Shown here in pieces: positions 25,713 to 34,717 of a stretch of 64,000 bases of DNA (within the stretch, counting starts at the first letter, position 1; every line of letters starts with the position of its first letter). Source of the stretch: CAZBDU01 sp964490725. GTDB lineage: Bacteria > Spirochaetota > Spirochaetia > SZUA-6 > DRHE01. A model generated the notes under the pieces. That model was not told the DNA's origin and did not search any database. It saw nothing but the letters and a program-made list of their open reading frames with translations. The position numbers were made by a program, and so were the translations under genes. The DNA lies in NCBI GenBank assembly GCA_964490725.1, contig CAZBDU010000001.1, positions 1 through 64,000 of the forward strand, written 5' to 3'.

Positions 25713-26282
25713 CTACTGCGGCGGCTTGGTACCCGGTCTGGCGGACCTGCGTGCCTCTCCGTCGCCGGCGACGATCTCGCCTCGAAAGGTCTTCTTGAGG
25801 CCATGTACCCGTCGTATGGTTTCCTGGTCCATTCCTTGAAGCTCTTGCACCTCGGAGAATCGGTAGCACGGGAACGCCGCCGCCCCACTTGGCAGCTCCA
25901 CCGAATCGTCACGAACAACCACGACTACTTCGTTCAACAACTGCGAGTGCACCATGATCCAACCCTTGGCATACCAGGAGTTCAACCCGCGTCGATTGAA
26001 ATCGCCAAGTACCGCCTCTAATAGCGAGAGCCGTTCCCGAAGCCTCCTCACCTCATCAGGCAATTCCATGTGCACTCCGCTTTCCAGGCTAAGCAACCTG
26101 CGGGAAGTCAGTGCTCTTTCTTCCATGGCGAGGAAGTAGCGCACCTCGTCCTTTTGCCTGCATATGTTGTCGGCTACACGCTCAGGCGGAGCCCGATCCG
26201 CCGCGATCTTCAGGCCGTCACGGCTGAGGCGGAGTGGATTCCTCAGTCTTCGGCACCGCTCGATCAGCTCGACGGCCGTCAT
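25713..26282 (-). CDS. TubC_N-domain protein of integrated element
   Basis: 189 aa. Residues 1-50 (MTAVELIERCRRL, ...LKIAADRAPPERVADNICRQKDEVRYFLA) match the TubC N-terminal docking-domain pattern often seen in proteins next to element-encoded primases and ATPases. The remainder (helical, then VVVVRDDSVELP) is unassigned. The ATG overlaps the stop of the upstream ATPase gene as ATGA. Confidence 0.68.
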   Translation of the reverse strand: MTAVELIERCRRLRNPLRLSRDGLKIAADRAPPERVADNICRQKDEVRYFLAMEERALTSRRLLSLESGVHMELPDEVRRLRERLSLLEAVLGDFNRRGLNSWYAKGWIMVHSQLLNEVVVVVRDDSVELPSGAAAFPCYRFSEVQELQGMDQETIRRVHGLKKTFRGEIVAGDGEARRSARPGTKPPQ

Positions 26283-27982
26283 ACTTCCCACGGCTCTTCG
26301 ACGTCTTCCCTACAAGAGGGGTCCCCGCCTTCCACACTGCGAGAAAACACGGGTACTCCTGCGACGAATTCTTCTGAACCGGCTTCCGATGAGGCGCCTC
26401 CGACCTCTCCTTCCTGCGTCCTCCAATCGTCTCTTGTTCCTCCTCCGACGCAACCGTCGCAGGATTTACGCTCGATCCTGATTTCTTTCGGGCGAGCCTT
26501 GTCGTCGAAACTCAGCTCCCATCCGATTCGACCGAGGTTTGGCTGAAGCTCGCGCAAGGCCTGAGAAAGGGTGCGCGGGATCTTCGGCCAAGAGGGATCT
26601 CGCTTCTCCGGATCGCTCGCACTCTTGTCCAAGATCTTCAGCAGCTCCGTGGCCGTGCCACTCCAAGGGGGCGACACGGCCCGCACGAGCACGGCCGGAA
26701 TGGGCGATGACTCCAGAGCATCTTCGTCGGCGGCCCGGGAGTTGGCGTCAAGAGCCTGCAGAAATGCCCCAGCTGGCCAGTGGAGTGCCTTCTCCACTGC
26801 GAGCCCGAAGAGGGCCACGTCTGCCATGCGCGGCAATCGTCTCGGGCGCGTCGGGGTTGCCGTCGCGGCCAGAGCTCCCGAGTATGCGGAATACAAGGCG
26901 CCGAGCAATCGCGGACACTTTGAGTCCCACTTGGACCAAAACTCGGTTGGTGTCATCCGCCGCTCGCTTGAGATCGGCTCAAGGGACACGCGGATGAGCC
27001 GATCCAGCAAGTCGCTCCGGGTGGCAACCGGGCTGATACCGTTGAGGACAAAGGGCCGCTCCACCCAGGCAATCGTCTCCGCGAGATCCGTGTACAACGT
27101 GCGTTTCCCCAGCCCCGCACCCGTCGCCATACGGCACAGTGCGTCAGACTCCGCCCTTCGCAAGGAACTCAAATTGTCGAAACAGAGAAGCTGTCCTCCT
27201 TTCGCCGCCACGATAAGGTCGAGCTCGCCCCTTGGAGTCGTGCGGACAGGGGCTGAATTGGGATCGACAAGGGCCCGCTGCGTCATGGCGAAGAGGGTTT
27301 TGCCCGAGCCCTGAGGACCATCCGCCTGCTCCCCGCAGTATGGCCCCTTCGGGCGCAATGCCTGCAAGATGAACACTACGGCGAGGCGAAATTGTGCGTC
27401 GGTTGCGACGTTCCAGAACTCCCGCAACTCCTCAAGGTTGCCGCCTGGTTCAGGCCGGGGAAGTGCACTTAGACCACTTGGCCTCAGAAACCGGACCGGC
27501 GGCTCGGCGACCACTCGCCACCCTTCGGGATCGATGTGCACAGCTGACCAGGTAGAGTCGCCGAGGTCCACAAACAAGCCGTCCGCGTGGTCGGGCCCAA
27601 TTCGGACGTACACGGGGTAAGCGCTCCCCCGCTCATATGCGAGGCCTTGCATCGTGCTGAGTGCGTTCTGAAACGCCTGCCCGTTCGGCGCCGACTTTGA
27701 GGCGTCGAAAAACCGCGAGTGCAGCCACATTCGAAAGCGCTGATCCCTCAGGCGCGCTGTCTCCCGGTGCCCTCTGTGTGGATAGGTTGCGATCGGCTCA
27801 TCGTCAAACAAGAAAAACTCACAGCCCGCCGCCAGGGCGAGATCAACCAGGCGAGTCGCCGCGGATTTGCGTCGATTCTCGTCTTTCCAATTCTCACTGC
27901 GGGCAGCCATCCAGGATACTGCACCATCATCTTGGGCGGGCGCCGGGGAACTCGGGGTACGAGCGTCAGCTCTCCCAGCCAA
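26279..27982 (-). CDS. D5-like/superfamily 3-type ATPase of mobile element
   Basis: Up to 567 aa. Walker A GPQGSGKT (222-229), Walker B-like LLCFDN (Asp269), then an Arg-rich segment (LLDRLIRVSLEPI). This matches replicative ATPases/helicases of phages and satellites. No primase domain is seen, so it may work with a host primase. The TTG at 27982 lacks an RBS; the ATG at codon 25 (27910) is an alternative. The acidic C-terminal 60 residues look disordered. Confidence 0.75.
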   Translation of the reverse strand: MAGRADARTPSSPAPAQDDGAVSWMAARSENWKDENRRKSAATRLVDLALAAGCEFFLFDDEPIATYPHRGHRETARLRDQRFRMWLHSRFFDASKSAPNGQAFQNALSTMQGLAYERGSAYPVYVRIGPDHADGLFVDLGDSTWSAVHIDPEGWRVVAEPPVRFLRPSGLSALPRPEPGGNLEELREFWNVATDAQFRLAVVFILQALRPKGPYCGEQADGPQGSGKTLFAMTQRALVDPNSAPVRTTPRGELDLIVAAKGGQLLCFDNLSSLRRAESDALCRMATGAGLGKRTLYTDLAETIAWVERPFVLNGISPVATRSDLLDRLIRVSLEPISSERRMTPTEFWSKWDSKCPRLLGALYSAYSGALAATATPTRPRRLPRMADVALFGLAVEKALHWPAGAFLQALDANSRAADEDALESSPIPAVLVRAVSPPWSGTATELLKILDKSASDPEKRDPSWPKIPRTLSQALRELQPNLGRIGWELSFDDKARPKEIRIERKSCDGCVGGGTRDDWRTQEGEVGGASSEAGSEEFVAGVPVFSRSVEGGDPSCREDVEEPWEV

Positions 27983-28243
27983 ACGTTTCTAAGAATCCAT
28001 TCCGTCCAGTGCCAGGATGCCCGAACTGACTTACCCGACGAGTGCAGAAAGGATTGCTGACTTTCTCTGACAATCGCTTCCAGACGCTCGGAAATCCCTT
28101 GCTGGTCCGGTGACTCCGCACAGAACGTTCCCTCATCTTGCGACCTCGCTGCAGGCGCATACCCTGGGTGGAAGAGGAAGGCGGGGACCGGCCAGGGAGT
28201 CCGGTTGCTCGCCCGCAGCCGTCGCCGCGGGTTACCCCGCCGT
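27983..28243. other. gap between integrase and ATPase genes
   Basis: 261 bases without a supported gene. Likely the control region for the replication/packaging genes read on the minus strand, but I see no strong promoter or operator in it. Confidence 0.35.
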
Positions 28244-29485
28244 CTAACTCATCCTACCAACGAGCGCATCGAAGGGCAACGCGGACGCAGCCTTCCAGGT
28301 CGCCACAGGGATAAAGCAGCCCTCCAACATCTGGGCCTGTATGTCCCGTACGTCGGCCATAGCGTCCACCTGCGCGTGATAGTAGAGCAACGTCATCTCG
28401 CTGCTGGAGTGTCCAGTCAGCATGCGAATCTTCTCCGGCGGCACATGCGCATCGATCAGCTGCGAATTGAGCCAGTGACGCCAGGAATGAAACGACAGCC
28501 GGCGCCGTCTCCGCTCCGTTTCGTTGATGCCGATCTGCGACAGGGCCCGGTAGAGCCCGCGCGAGATCACTTTGTGGTCGCAGGGCTTGTCTGGGGTATG
28601 ATCCGACCAGAAGACCAGCGGATCCCCGCCGGGGTGAGGGTTCGCCGCGGCCAGTGTTTCCAGCCCGCGGCATACCGCCGGGGGAATCGTGAGTACGCGA
28701 GCCCTGCCGTTCTTTGTTGTTGCGCCCATGGTGCGCTTGGCACTGTCGTAAGACCTGGCCACGGTGACCAAGAGCCGCCTGGAGTCGATGTTCGAAAGGC
28801 GCAGCGCAAGAACCTCCCCCATCCTACAGCCGCTGACGGCAGCCAACGCGGAGGCGAAGTAGGCGCGGGGATCGTCCCACTTTGCCGTGAAGATACGTCG
28901 AAACTCGTCGGTGGAGAGGATGCCCCGCTCGGTCCTTCTCCCGGATGCACGGTCGACCCGCGGCACGGCTGGAATGCGCTCCTCGTCCTCGGCGGCTTCG
29001 AGCACAGCCCGAATGCAGTCCAGGGCACGGTTGATTGTGCTGCTGGAGTAGCCGGCCTTGAACATGCCGTTGCGGAAGTCCTTTAGCGCCGCTCGGTTGA
29101 TCTGGTGAAGCTTGACCTGTCCCAGGACAGGCAGGACATGCTTCTCAAACGTCTGCCGTTTCTCCCCGCACTGGCGTGGAGACAGACGCCTGCCGCTTGC
29201 TCGCCGGTCCAGGGCCCAGCGGCCATCATAGCTGAAGAAGTCCTTTCCGGCGAATGCAGCCAGGGCCATGCCGGCTTGCCGCTCCTGTTCCTCCCGATCG
29301 GCTTGTTCCCTTCGGCGCTTCACCTCCGCCGTCGCCCACCCCTCGGCGAGCGTACGGACGGTCTGGCCCGAGGATCGGCCCGAGGTCCAGGCACCGTCAT
29401 CGTTACGGAATCTCACATAGTAGACTGGCCGACCGGTTTGACGCGCCCGAAGATACAGAGAGAAGTCCCGAGTACCGACGCGCAT
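28244..29485 (-). CDS. tyrosine-type site-specific integrase
   Basis: 413 aa. N-terminal arm-binding-like region, SAM-like core-binding domain (about 110-165) and catalytic domain with Arg221 (GCRMGEVLALR), Lys258, His333 and Arg336 (SFHSWRHWLNS), His359 (LTGHSS) and Tyr368/369 (LLYYH). The full catalytic set is present, so it is probably active. ATG at 29485 with AGGGGG upstream. It sits about 105 bases from the 3' end of tRNA-Arg, the classic position of an integrase beside its attachment site. Confidence 0.93.
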   Translation of the reverse strand: MRVGTRDFSLYLRARQTGRPVYYVRFRNDDGAWTSGRSSGQTVRTLAEGWATAEVKRRREQADREEQERQAGMALAAFAGKDFFSYDGRWALDRRASGRRLSPRQCGEKRQTFEKHVLPVLGQVKLHQINRAALKDFRNGMFKAGYSSSTINRALDCIRAVLEAAEDEERIPAVPRVDRASGRRTERGILSTDEFRRIFTAKWDDPRAYFASALAAVSGCRMGEVLALRLSNIDSRRLLVTVARSYDSAKRTMGATTKNGRARVLTIPPAVCRGLETLAAANPHPGGDPLVFWSDHTPDKPCDHKVISRGLYRALSQIGINETERRRRRLSFHSWRHWLNSQLIDAHVPPEKIRMLTGHSSSEMTLLYYHAQVDAMADVRDIQAQMLEGCFIPVATWKAASALPFDALVGRMS

Positions 29486-29562
29486 AAGAACCCCCTGGAC
29501 CAACTACAGTGCTGGTCACATTTGGTTTTCTGCGACGCCGGTTTTCCGGTAGTCTTTTTAGC

Positions 29563-29585
29563 AACTCTTTGTCTTCCAAAGAGTT
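29563..29585. repeat. inverted repeat beside tRNA, possible integrase-binding site
   Basis: AACTCTTTG (29563-29571) and CAAAGAGTT (29577-29585) with a 5-base loop, between the integrase start and the tRNA 3' end. A second short hairpin CCGG-TTTT-CCGG followed by TTTTT lies at about 29538-29560. They may be arm/core sites of the attachment region or transcription stops. Confidence 0.45.
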
Positions 29586-29590
29586 ATGTC

Positions 29591-29664
<74 letters not shown>

Positions 29665-29828
29665 CTTCCACGGCTGCATGGTGACCGATTCGTCCTCTCC
29701 TGTCAATCCGGGCTCCCGCCGATCGCTCCGGGCCGCCGGTCCCATCGGGCCGCCGCGCCGGGCCGCCGGGCGCACCGGGCGGCCGCATTTGCCTCCGGGG
29801 CGCCGGCTCTGCTATGCTGGAGGGCAAG

Positions 29829-30158
29829 ATGAACGAGCAGACGCATGTGCCGGTGGTGGCTACGGTCACGGCCCCCGACCGGCCGAGCGCCGAGCGGCTC
29901 GCCCGAAGGCTGGTGGAGGCGGGCCTGGCCGCTTGCGTGCAGCTGATCGACCCGATCCGCAGCATCTACCGCTGGCAGGGCAGGGTGGAAGAGGCCTCGG
30001 AGGTGCTGCTGGTGCTGAAGAGCGACGCCTCGCGGCTGGAGCGGATCGCCGGCCTGCTGGACCGTGAGCATCCCTACGAGGTGCCGGAGCTGGTGGCCAC
30101 TGCGGTCACAGGCGGGCACGCCGGCTACCTTCGCTGGCTGGCCGGCAGCCTGGACTGA
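29829..30158 (+). CDS. cutA: CutA1-family divalent-cation tolerance protein
   Basis: 109 aa, normal CutA length. Conserved strand-helix segments: VPVVATVTAPDRPSAERLARRLVEAGLAACVQLIDPIRSIYRW (residues about 7-49) and HPYEVPELVA. CutA forms trimers with a ferredoxin-like fold; linked to metal tolerance but the molecular role is unsettled. The ATG at 29829 is preceded by GGAGGG; an ATG at 29814 lies within a TATGCT box (29813-29818) that, with TTGCCT at 29789, could be the promoter. Confidence 0.93.
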   Translation: MNEQTHVPVVATVTAPDRPSAERLARRLVEAGLAACVQLIDPIRSIYRWQGRVEEASEVLLVLKSDASRLERIAGLLDREHPYEVPELVATAVTGGHAGYLRWLAGSLD

Positions 30159-30163
30159 GCGTT

Positions 30164-30195
30164 CCCGGGGAGGCGCGCCGCGGCCCCTCCCCGGG
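30164..30195. terminator. strong GC hairpin between convergent cutA and rlpA
   Basis: CCCGGGGAGG (30164-30173) pairs perfectly with CCTCCCCGGG (30186-30195), 12-base loop. It lies between the two stop codons, fitting a bidirectional transcription stop, though no T-tract follows. Confidence 0.6.
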
Positions 30196-30205
30196 GCGCC
30201 CCGCT

Positions 30206-30778
30206 TCAGGGCTGGAGCTGCACGAGGGGCTCGCGGAGCCCCGTCGCCGCCAACCGGCCAAGCAGGTCCGCCAGGTCCGCCTCAGGGACGTTCGACAGGA
30301 GCACCCGCACGATCCCTCCGGCCTGCCGCAGCTCCCCGGCCAGTCCCTGGCGGCGCAGCCGCCCCAGCAGCGCCGCAGCGTTGCGCCGGTCCCGGAAAGC
30401 TCCGACCTGGACTGAGTAGAGCGCCTGCGAGGCGGGGGAAACCACCTCCACGCGCACCCGCGCCACTCCGGCGCCGGTCATGCCGATGGCCTGCGCCGCC
30501 GCCCGGGACAGATCGATGATCCTTCCGGCCACGAAGGGCCCGCGGTCGTTGATGCGCACCGTGGTGGAGCGCCCGTTGTCCAGGTTCGTGACGCGGACCA
30601 GGGTGCCGAAAGCCAGGGTGCGATGCGCGGCGGTGAAGCGGTTCGTGTCGAAGATCTCCCCGCTGGCGGTGCGCCGCCCCTGGAACTTGCCGCCGTACCA
30701 GGAGGCCAGCCCTTCTTCGCAGAAGGCCGCGCTCAGGGTGGCCAGCAGCCACAGAGCCAGGGCCGGGATCCGTTTCAT
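30206..30778 (-). CDS. rlpA: RlpA-like septal-ring lytic transglycosylase with SPOR domain
   Basis: 190 aa. Signal peptide (1-~20), double-psi beta-barrel (GLASWYGGKFQGRRTASGE, AAHRTLAFGT, RINDRGPF, RIIDLSRAAAQAIGM) and a C-terminal SPOR domain (YSVQVGAF...) that binds denuded septal glycan. RlpA cleaves naked peptidoglycan during daughter-cell separation. AAGGGG precedes the ATG at 30778. The -1 residue of the AAFC sequence is Phe, so lipid anchoring is doubtful by the standard lipobox. Confidence 0.93.
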   Translation of the reverse strand: MKRIPALALWLLATLSAAFCEEGLASWYGGKFQGRRTASGEIFDTNRFTAAHRTLAFGTLVRVTNLDNGRSTTVRINDRGPFVAGRIIDLSRAAAQAIGMTGAGVARVRVEVVSPASQALYSVQVGAFRDRRNAAALLGRLRRQGLAGELRQAGGIVRVLLSNVPEADLADLLGRLAATGLREPLVQLQP

Positions 30779-30810
30779 CCCCTTCAGTATCGACCCTCCG
30801 GCGTCAAATG

Positions 30811-30840
30811 TTGAAAGCCGCAAGGCTTCTCCGCTATACT
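30811..30840 (+). promoter_or_regulatory. promoter of lysK-rpiA
   Basis: TTGAAA (30811-30816), 18-base spacer, TATACT (30835-30840), then ten bases to the lysK ATG; no Shine-Dalgarno. The leader would be about 3-4 bases. Confidence 0.7.
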
Positions 30841-30850
30841 CACCTGACCT

Positions 30851-32422
30851 ATGGCCGGGCAAGCACACTGGGCGGACACCTACGCCGAAAAGATCATCCG
30901 CGAAAAGGGAGACAAGGAGCTGTACGTGTGCGCCGCCGGGGTGACTCCCTCCGGCACGGTGCACATCGGCAACTTCCGGGAGATCATCAGCGTGGAGCTG
31001 GTGGTCCGGGCGCTCAGGGAACGGGCCAAGAAGGTGCGCTTCATCTACTCCTGGGACGACTACGACGTGTTCCGTAAGGTCCCCGCCAACATGCCGCGCC
31101 GGGAGGAGCTGGCGGAGTACCTGCGCAGGCCCATCACGGCCACTCCGGACCCCTACGGGCGGGAGGAAAGCTACGCTCGCCACAACGAAAAGGAGATGGA
31201 GGAGCTGCTGCCCCTGGTGGGGATCGAGCCGGAGTACATCTATCAGGCCGCCGCCTACCGGGCCTCGCGCTACGCCCGGGGCATCCGCACCGCCCTGGAG
31301 CAGCGGGAAAAGCTGCGGGAGATCCTGAACGAGCACCGCACCTCCCCCCTGGAGGAAGGGTGGTGGCCGGTGTCGGTGTTCTGCGGCTCCTGCGACCGCG
31401 ACACCACCGTGGTGGAGGCCTGGGACGGGGAATACTGCTTGAGCTACCACTGCGACTCCTGCGGCAACCGCGAGGAGGTGGACCTGCGCAGCACACCGGC
31501 GGTGAAGCTCCTCTGGCGCGTGGACTGGCCCATGCGCTGGGCCTTCGAGAAGGTGGACTTCGAGCCGGCCGGCAAGGACCACCACTCCGAGGGGGGGTCC
31601 TTCGACACCGCCCGCAGGATCGTCGCCGAGGTGTACGGGTCGAAAGCCCCCACCTCCTTTCAGTACGACTTCATCGGCATCAAGGGAAGAGGAGGCAAGA
31701 TCTCCTCCTCCAGCGGAGAGGTGGTGAGCCTGGCGGACGTGCTGGAGGTGTACCAGCCGGAGGTGGTGCGCTACCTGTTCGCCTCCACCCGCCCCAACGC
31801 GGAGTTCGCCATCTCCTTCGACCTGGACGTGATCAAGAACTACGAGGACTACGACCGAGCCGAGCGCATCTACTTCGGCGCCGAGGAGGTCTCCGAAAAG
31901 CGGGCCGCCAGGGAACGGCGCATCTACGAGCTCTCCCAGGTGAAGGCCGTGCCGGAGCGCCTGCCGCCCCAGCCCTCCTTCCGCCACCTGTCCACGGTGG
32001 TGCAGATCAACGAAGGGGACGTGGAGCAGACCGTGGAGAGCCTGGGCCTGGAGGCGGGCGGGGGTGTGGACAGGCTAAAGACCCGGGCGCGGTGCGCCGG
32101 GAACTGGGGGCGCCGCTACGCCCCCGAGACCTGCCGCTTCTCCCTGCGGGACCCGGCACCGTCCGCCCCTGCGGCGGACCCGCCGCAGCGCAAGGCCCTG
32201 GCCCGGCTGCGGCGGGAGATCGAGGAGAACCTGGAAGGCCACGACGAGGCCAGCCTCTCCACGGCGGTCTACGATGTGGCCCGGCACTCTGGCGTGGAGC
32301 CGAAGGAGCTGTTCAAGGCGGTCTACCGCGCCCTGATCGGCAAGGAGATGGGCCCGCGGCTGGCCGCTTTCATTCTCACAGTAGGCAAGGAGCGCATCGT
32401 CCGGCTCCTCGCCGCCTACTGA
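30851..32422 (+). CDS. lysK: class I lysyl-tRNA synthetase
   Basis: 523 aa. Charges tRNA-Lys. Class I signatures: HIGN (38-41) and the KMSKS equivalent KISSS (283-287), with a four-Cys cluster (Cys178, 181, 201, 204) inside the catalytic insert. Class I LysRS replaces the usual class II enzyme in archaea, spirochaetes and some proteobacteria, so it is a useful taxonomic clue. Followed after 25 bases by rpiA. Confidence 0.96.
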   Translation: MAGQAHWADTYAEKIIREKGDKELYVCAAGVTPSGTVHIGNFREIISVELVVRALRERAKKVRFIYSWDDYDVFRKVPANMPRREELAEYLRRPITATPDPYGREESYARHNEKEMEELLPLVGIEPEYIYQAAAYRASRYARGIRTALEQREKLREILNEHRTSPLEEGWWPVSVFCGSCDRDTTVVEAWDGEYCLSYHCDSCGNREEVDLRSTPAVKLLWRVDWPMRWAFEKVDFEPAGKDHHSEGGSFDTARRIVAEVYGSKAPTSFQYDFIGIKGRGGKISSSSGEVVSLADVLEVYQPEVVRYLFASTRPNAEFAISFDLDVIKNYEDYDRAERIYFGAEEVSEKRAARERRIYELSQVKAVPERLPPQPSFRHLSTVVQINEGDVEQTVESLGLEAGGGVDRLKTRARCAGNWGRRYAPETCRFSLRDPAPSAPAADPPQRKALARLRREIEENLEGHDEASLSTAVYDVARHSGVEPKELFKAVYRALIGKEMGPRLAAFILTVGKERIVRLLAAY

Positions 32423-32447
32423 GGCGCTGCCGCAGCGGGAGGAAAGG

Positions 32448-33161
32448 ATGCCTGAGAGCGGGGTGAAGCGCGCGGTGGGCCGCGCGGCGGCGGAGCGGCT
32501 GGTGCAAAGCGGCATGAGCCTCGGCCTGGGCACCGGCTCCACCGCGATCCACGCCGTTCACCGGGTGGGGGAGCTGGTCCGGGAGGGGACCCTGACCGGC
32601 ATCCGGGTGGTGCCCACCAGCTTCCAGACCCAGGTCGCCTGCCGCCAGATGGGGCTACCCCTCTGGAGCCTGAACGATCCGGACATCGACGGCAGCCTGG
32701 ACCTCACCATCGACGGCGCCGACGAGGTGGATCCGAAAGGAAGGCTCATCAAGGGGGGCGGGGCGGCGATGCTGATCGAGAAGGTGGTGGGCTGCGCCTC
32801 AAGGCGGTACTGCATCGTAGTGGACAGCTCCAAGCTGGTGGACCGCCTGGGGGAGAAGGCCCCGGTGCCGGTGGAGGTGATCCCGGAAGCCCTGCTCACC
32901 GCCACACGGGCGCTGGAGGCCCTGCGCGGCAGGCCGGAGCTGCGGATGGCGGTACGCAAGGACGGACCGGTTCTCACCGACCACGGCGCCTTCGTCCTGG
33001 ACGTGACCTTCGCCGAGCCCTTCGACCCCGCCGCCCTCGAGGCCCGCATCATGGCCATCCCCGGGGTCACCGCCAACGGCATCTTCACCTGCCCGCTCAC
33101 CGACCTGTTCATCGGCTACCCCGACGGCCGGGTGGAGCACCGCGCCTCCGCACAGGCCTAG
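32448..33161 (+). CDS. rpiA: ribose-5-phosphate isomerase A
   Basis: 237 aa. Interconverts ribose 5-phosphate and ribulose 5-phosphate in the pentose phosphate pathway. Conserved GLGTGSTA phosphate loop, DLTIDGADEVD (catalytic acid region) and LIKGGGAAMLIEK. GGGAGGAAAGG precedes the ATG. Second gene after lysK, probably one transcript. Confidence 0.96.
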   Translation: MPESGVKRAVGRAAAERLVQSGMSLGLGTGSTAIHAVHRVGELVREGTLTGIRVVPTSFQTQVACRQMGLPLWSLNDPDIDGSLDLTIDGADEVDPKGRLIKGGGAAMLIEKVVGCASRRYCIVVDSSKLVDRLGEKAPVPVEVIPEALLTATRALEALRGRPELRMAVRKDGPVLTDHGAFVLDVTFAEPFDPAALEARIMAIPGVTANGIFTCPLTDLFIGYPDGRVEHRASAQA

Positions 33162-33177
33162 GCGGCCCCGCAGCCCC

Positions 33178-33690
33178 TCAGCCCAGCACCTTCACGTACA
33201 CCACCTTGCCCTCCCCGGGGGCGTAGAAGTCCTCAAGGGTTGCCTCCCGGCGGTAGCCAAGGTGCTCGTAGAAGGCGCGGGTGGGGGCGTACTGCTCCCG
33301 CGAGGAGGTCTCCGCGTACACCCTCAGTCCCCGGAGCTCCCGGATGCGCTCCTCGCTGGCCGAGAGCAGCAGCCGCCCCAGGCCGCCGCCGCGAGCATCC
33401 CGGTGCACCGCGATCCAGTACAGGTCGAAGCTGGCCTGCGTGCAGGGGATGGGGCCGAAGCAGCTGTAGCCGAGCGGTCCGGCGCCGCCAGGCGCGCCCC
33501 CGCCGGAGGGCTCGGCGAACAGGAACAGGTACCCGCTGGCCTGCCCACGGGCCAGCCGCTCCCGCACCAGCTCCACCGCCAGCGCGCTCTCCTCAGGGGA
33601 AAAGAAGCCGGAGGAGCCGACGATGCGCCGCACCGCCTCCACGTCCTCAGGGAGGACCTGCTCCCGCAGCCTGAGATCAGCCAGCTTCAC
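33178..33690 (-). CDS. GNAT-family N-acetyltransferase
   Basis: 170 aa with the GNAT core: LYWIAVHRDARGGGLGRLLL (acetyl-CoA loop R-x-x-G-x-G, about 98-117), then ETSSREQYAPTRAFYEHLGY. Substrate unknown. Its start overlaps the upstream ATP-grasp gene by 14 bases, implying a coupled pair. Confidence 0.88.
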   Translation of the reverse strand: MKLADLRLREQVLPEDVEAVRRIVGSSGFFSPEESALAVELVRERLARGQASGYLFLFAEPSGGGAPGGAGPLGYSCFGPIPCTQASFDLYWIAVHRDARGGGLGRLLLSASEERIRELRGLRVYAETSSREQYAPTRAFYEHLGYRREATLEDFYAPGEGKVVYVKVLG

Positions 33691-34717
33691 TTCCCGCGCC
33701 CTCCATCAGGATCCGCCGCACCACCTCCTCCGGCGAAAGCCCCGCCCGCGCGGCAGCCGCCATGTAGCCGGCCCCGGGGGACAGGCAGGGGTTGGCGTTG
33801 GCCTCCAGCACCCAGGGCTCCCCGTCGGCGCTCACGCGGAAATCCACCCGGGCGTGGCCCCGCAGCTCCAGAGCCCGCCAGCACGCCAGGGCCAGCTCCC
33901 GAAGCCGCTCCAACAGGGGAGCGTCCTCCCCGGGAAGGTCGAAGCGCCGCACGGTGTGTCCGAACTCGAAGGTCCCCTCCTCCCACTTGGCCGCATAGCC
34001 CACGATCCGCGGTTTGCCGGCCGCGTAGCCCTGAAAGGTCATCTCCGCCACCGGCAGCACCTCCACCTCCTCTACACCGGCCAGCAGGGAAACGTTGAAC
34101 TCCCGCCCGTCCACGAACGCCTCCGCGAACAGCTCCGCCGCCGGCCTGTCCAGCAGGGCGGCCAGCTCCGCGGTGCTGCGGCCGGCCTCCCGCACCACCG
34201 CCGCGTCGCTGATGCCCACCGACCCGTTCTCCCAGATGGACTTGACGATGTAGGGCGGCGGGAAGGACGCCATCTCCGTGGCCTGAAGGGGCAGCCAGGG
34301 CGGGGTGGGGATGCCCGCCGAGGCCATCAGCGCCTTGGCGCGAAGCTTGTGATTGGCCAGAACGATCCCCTCGGTGCGGGTGCCGGTGTAGGGGATGCCC
34401 AGGGAGTCCAGCAGCGCCGGTCCCAGGTGCTGCAGGCGCTCGCTACCTTCCACCGAGTCCACCAGGTTGAACACGGCGCCGGGGGCGGCCCTGACCAGCC
34501 GGCGTGCGGTGCGGCGCAGATCCAGGGAAAGCTCCACCACCACTGTCCGATATCCCAGCCGGTCCAGCGCCCGGCGGACCGCGTCCACCTCCACCAGGAT
34601 GTCCCGCTCGTCCCTGCGGGCGCCGCGGGGAAGGCGCCCGAAGAGGAGGGCCACCCGAACCGGGCCGACCAACTCAGGCCGGAGCGGCGCCGGCCGCACG
34701 GAGGCCGCCGGGCTCAC
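33677..34717 (-). CDS. D-Ala-D-Ala ligase-like ATP-grasp protein
   Basis: Up to 346 aa. N-terminal strand VRVALLFGRL, ATP-grasp lid and basic strands (HKLRAKALMASAGIPTPPW, YIVKSIWENGSVGI), EAFVDGREFNVSLL and the metal site WVLEANANPCLSPGAGY. It resembles Ddl but lies outside a cell-wall cluster; beside kamA and a GNAT it may ligate amino acids or make a dipeptide. Start uncertain: GTG at 34717 overlaps kamA by 44 bases; TTG at 34672 or GTG at 34654 would start just before the first strand. None has a clear RBS. Confidence 0.85.
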   Translation of the reverse strand: MSPAASVRPAPLRPELVGPVRVALLFGRLPRGARRDERDILVEVDAVRRALDRLGYRTVVVELSLDLRRTARRLVRAAPGAVFNLVDSVEGSERLQHLGPALLDSLGIPYTGTRTEGIVLANHKLRAKALMASAGIPTPPWLPLQATEMASFPPPYIVKSIWENGSVGISDAAVVREAGRSTAELAALLDRPAAELFAEAFVDGREFNVSLLAGVEEVEVLPVAEMTFQGYAAGKPRIVGYAAKWEEGTFEFGHTVRRFDLPGEDAPLLERLRELALACWRALELRGHARVDFRVSADGEPWVLEANANPCLSPGAGYMAAAARAGLSPEEVVRRILMEGAGSEAG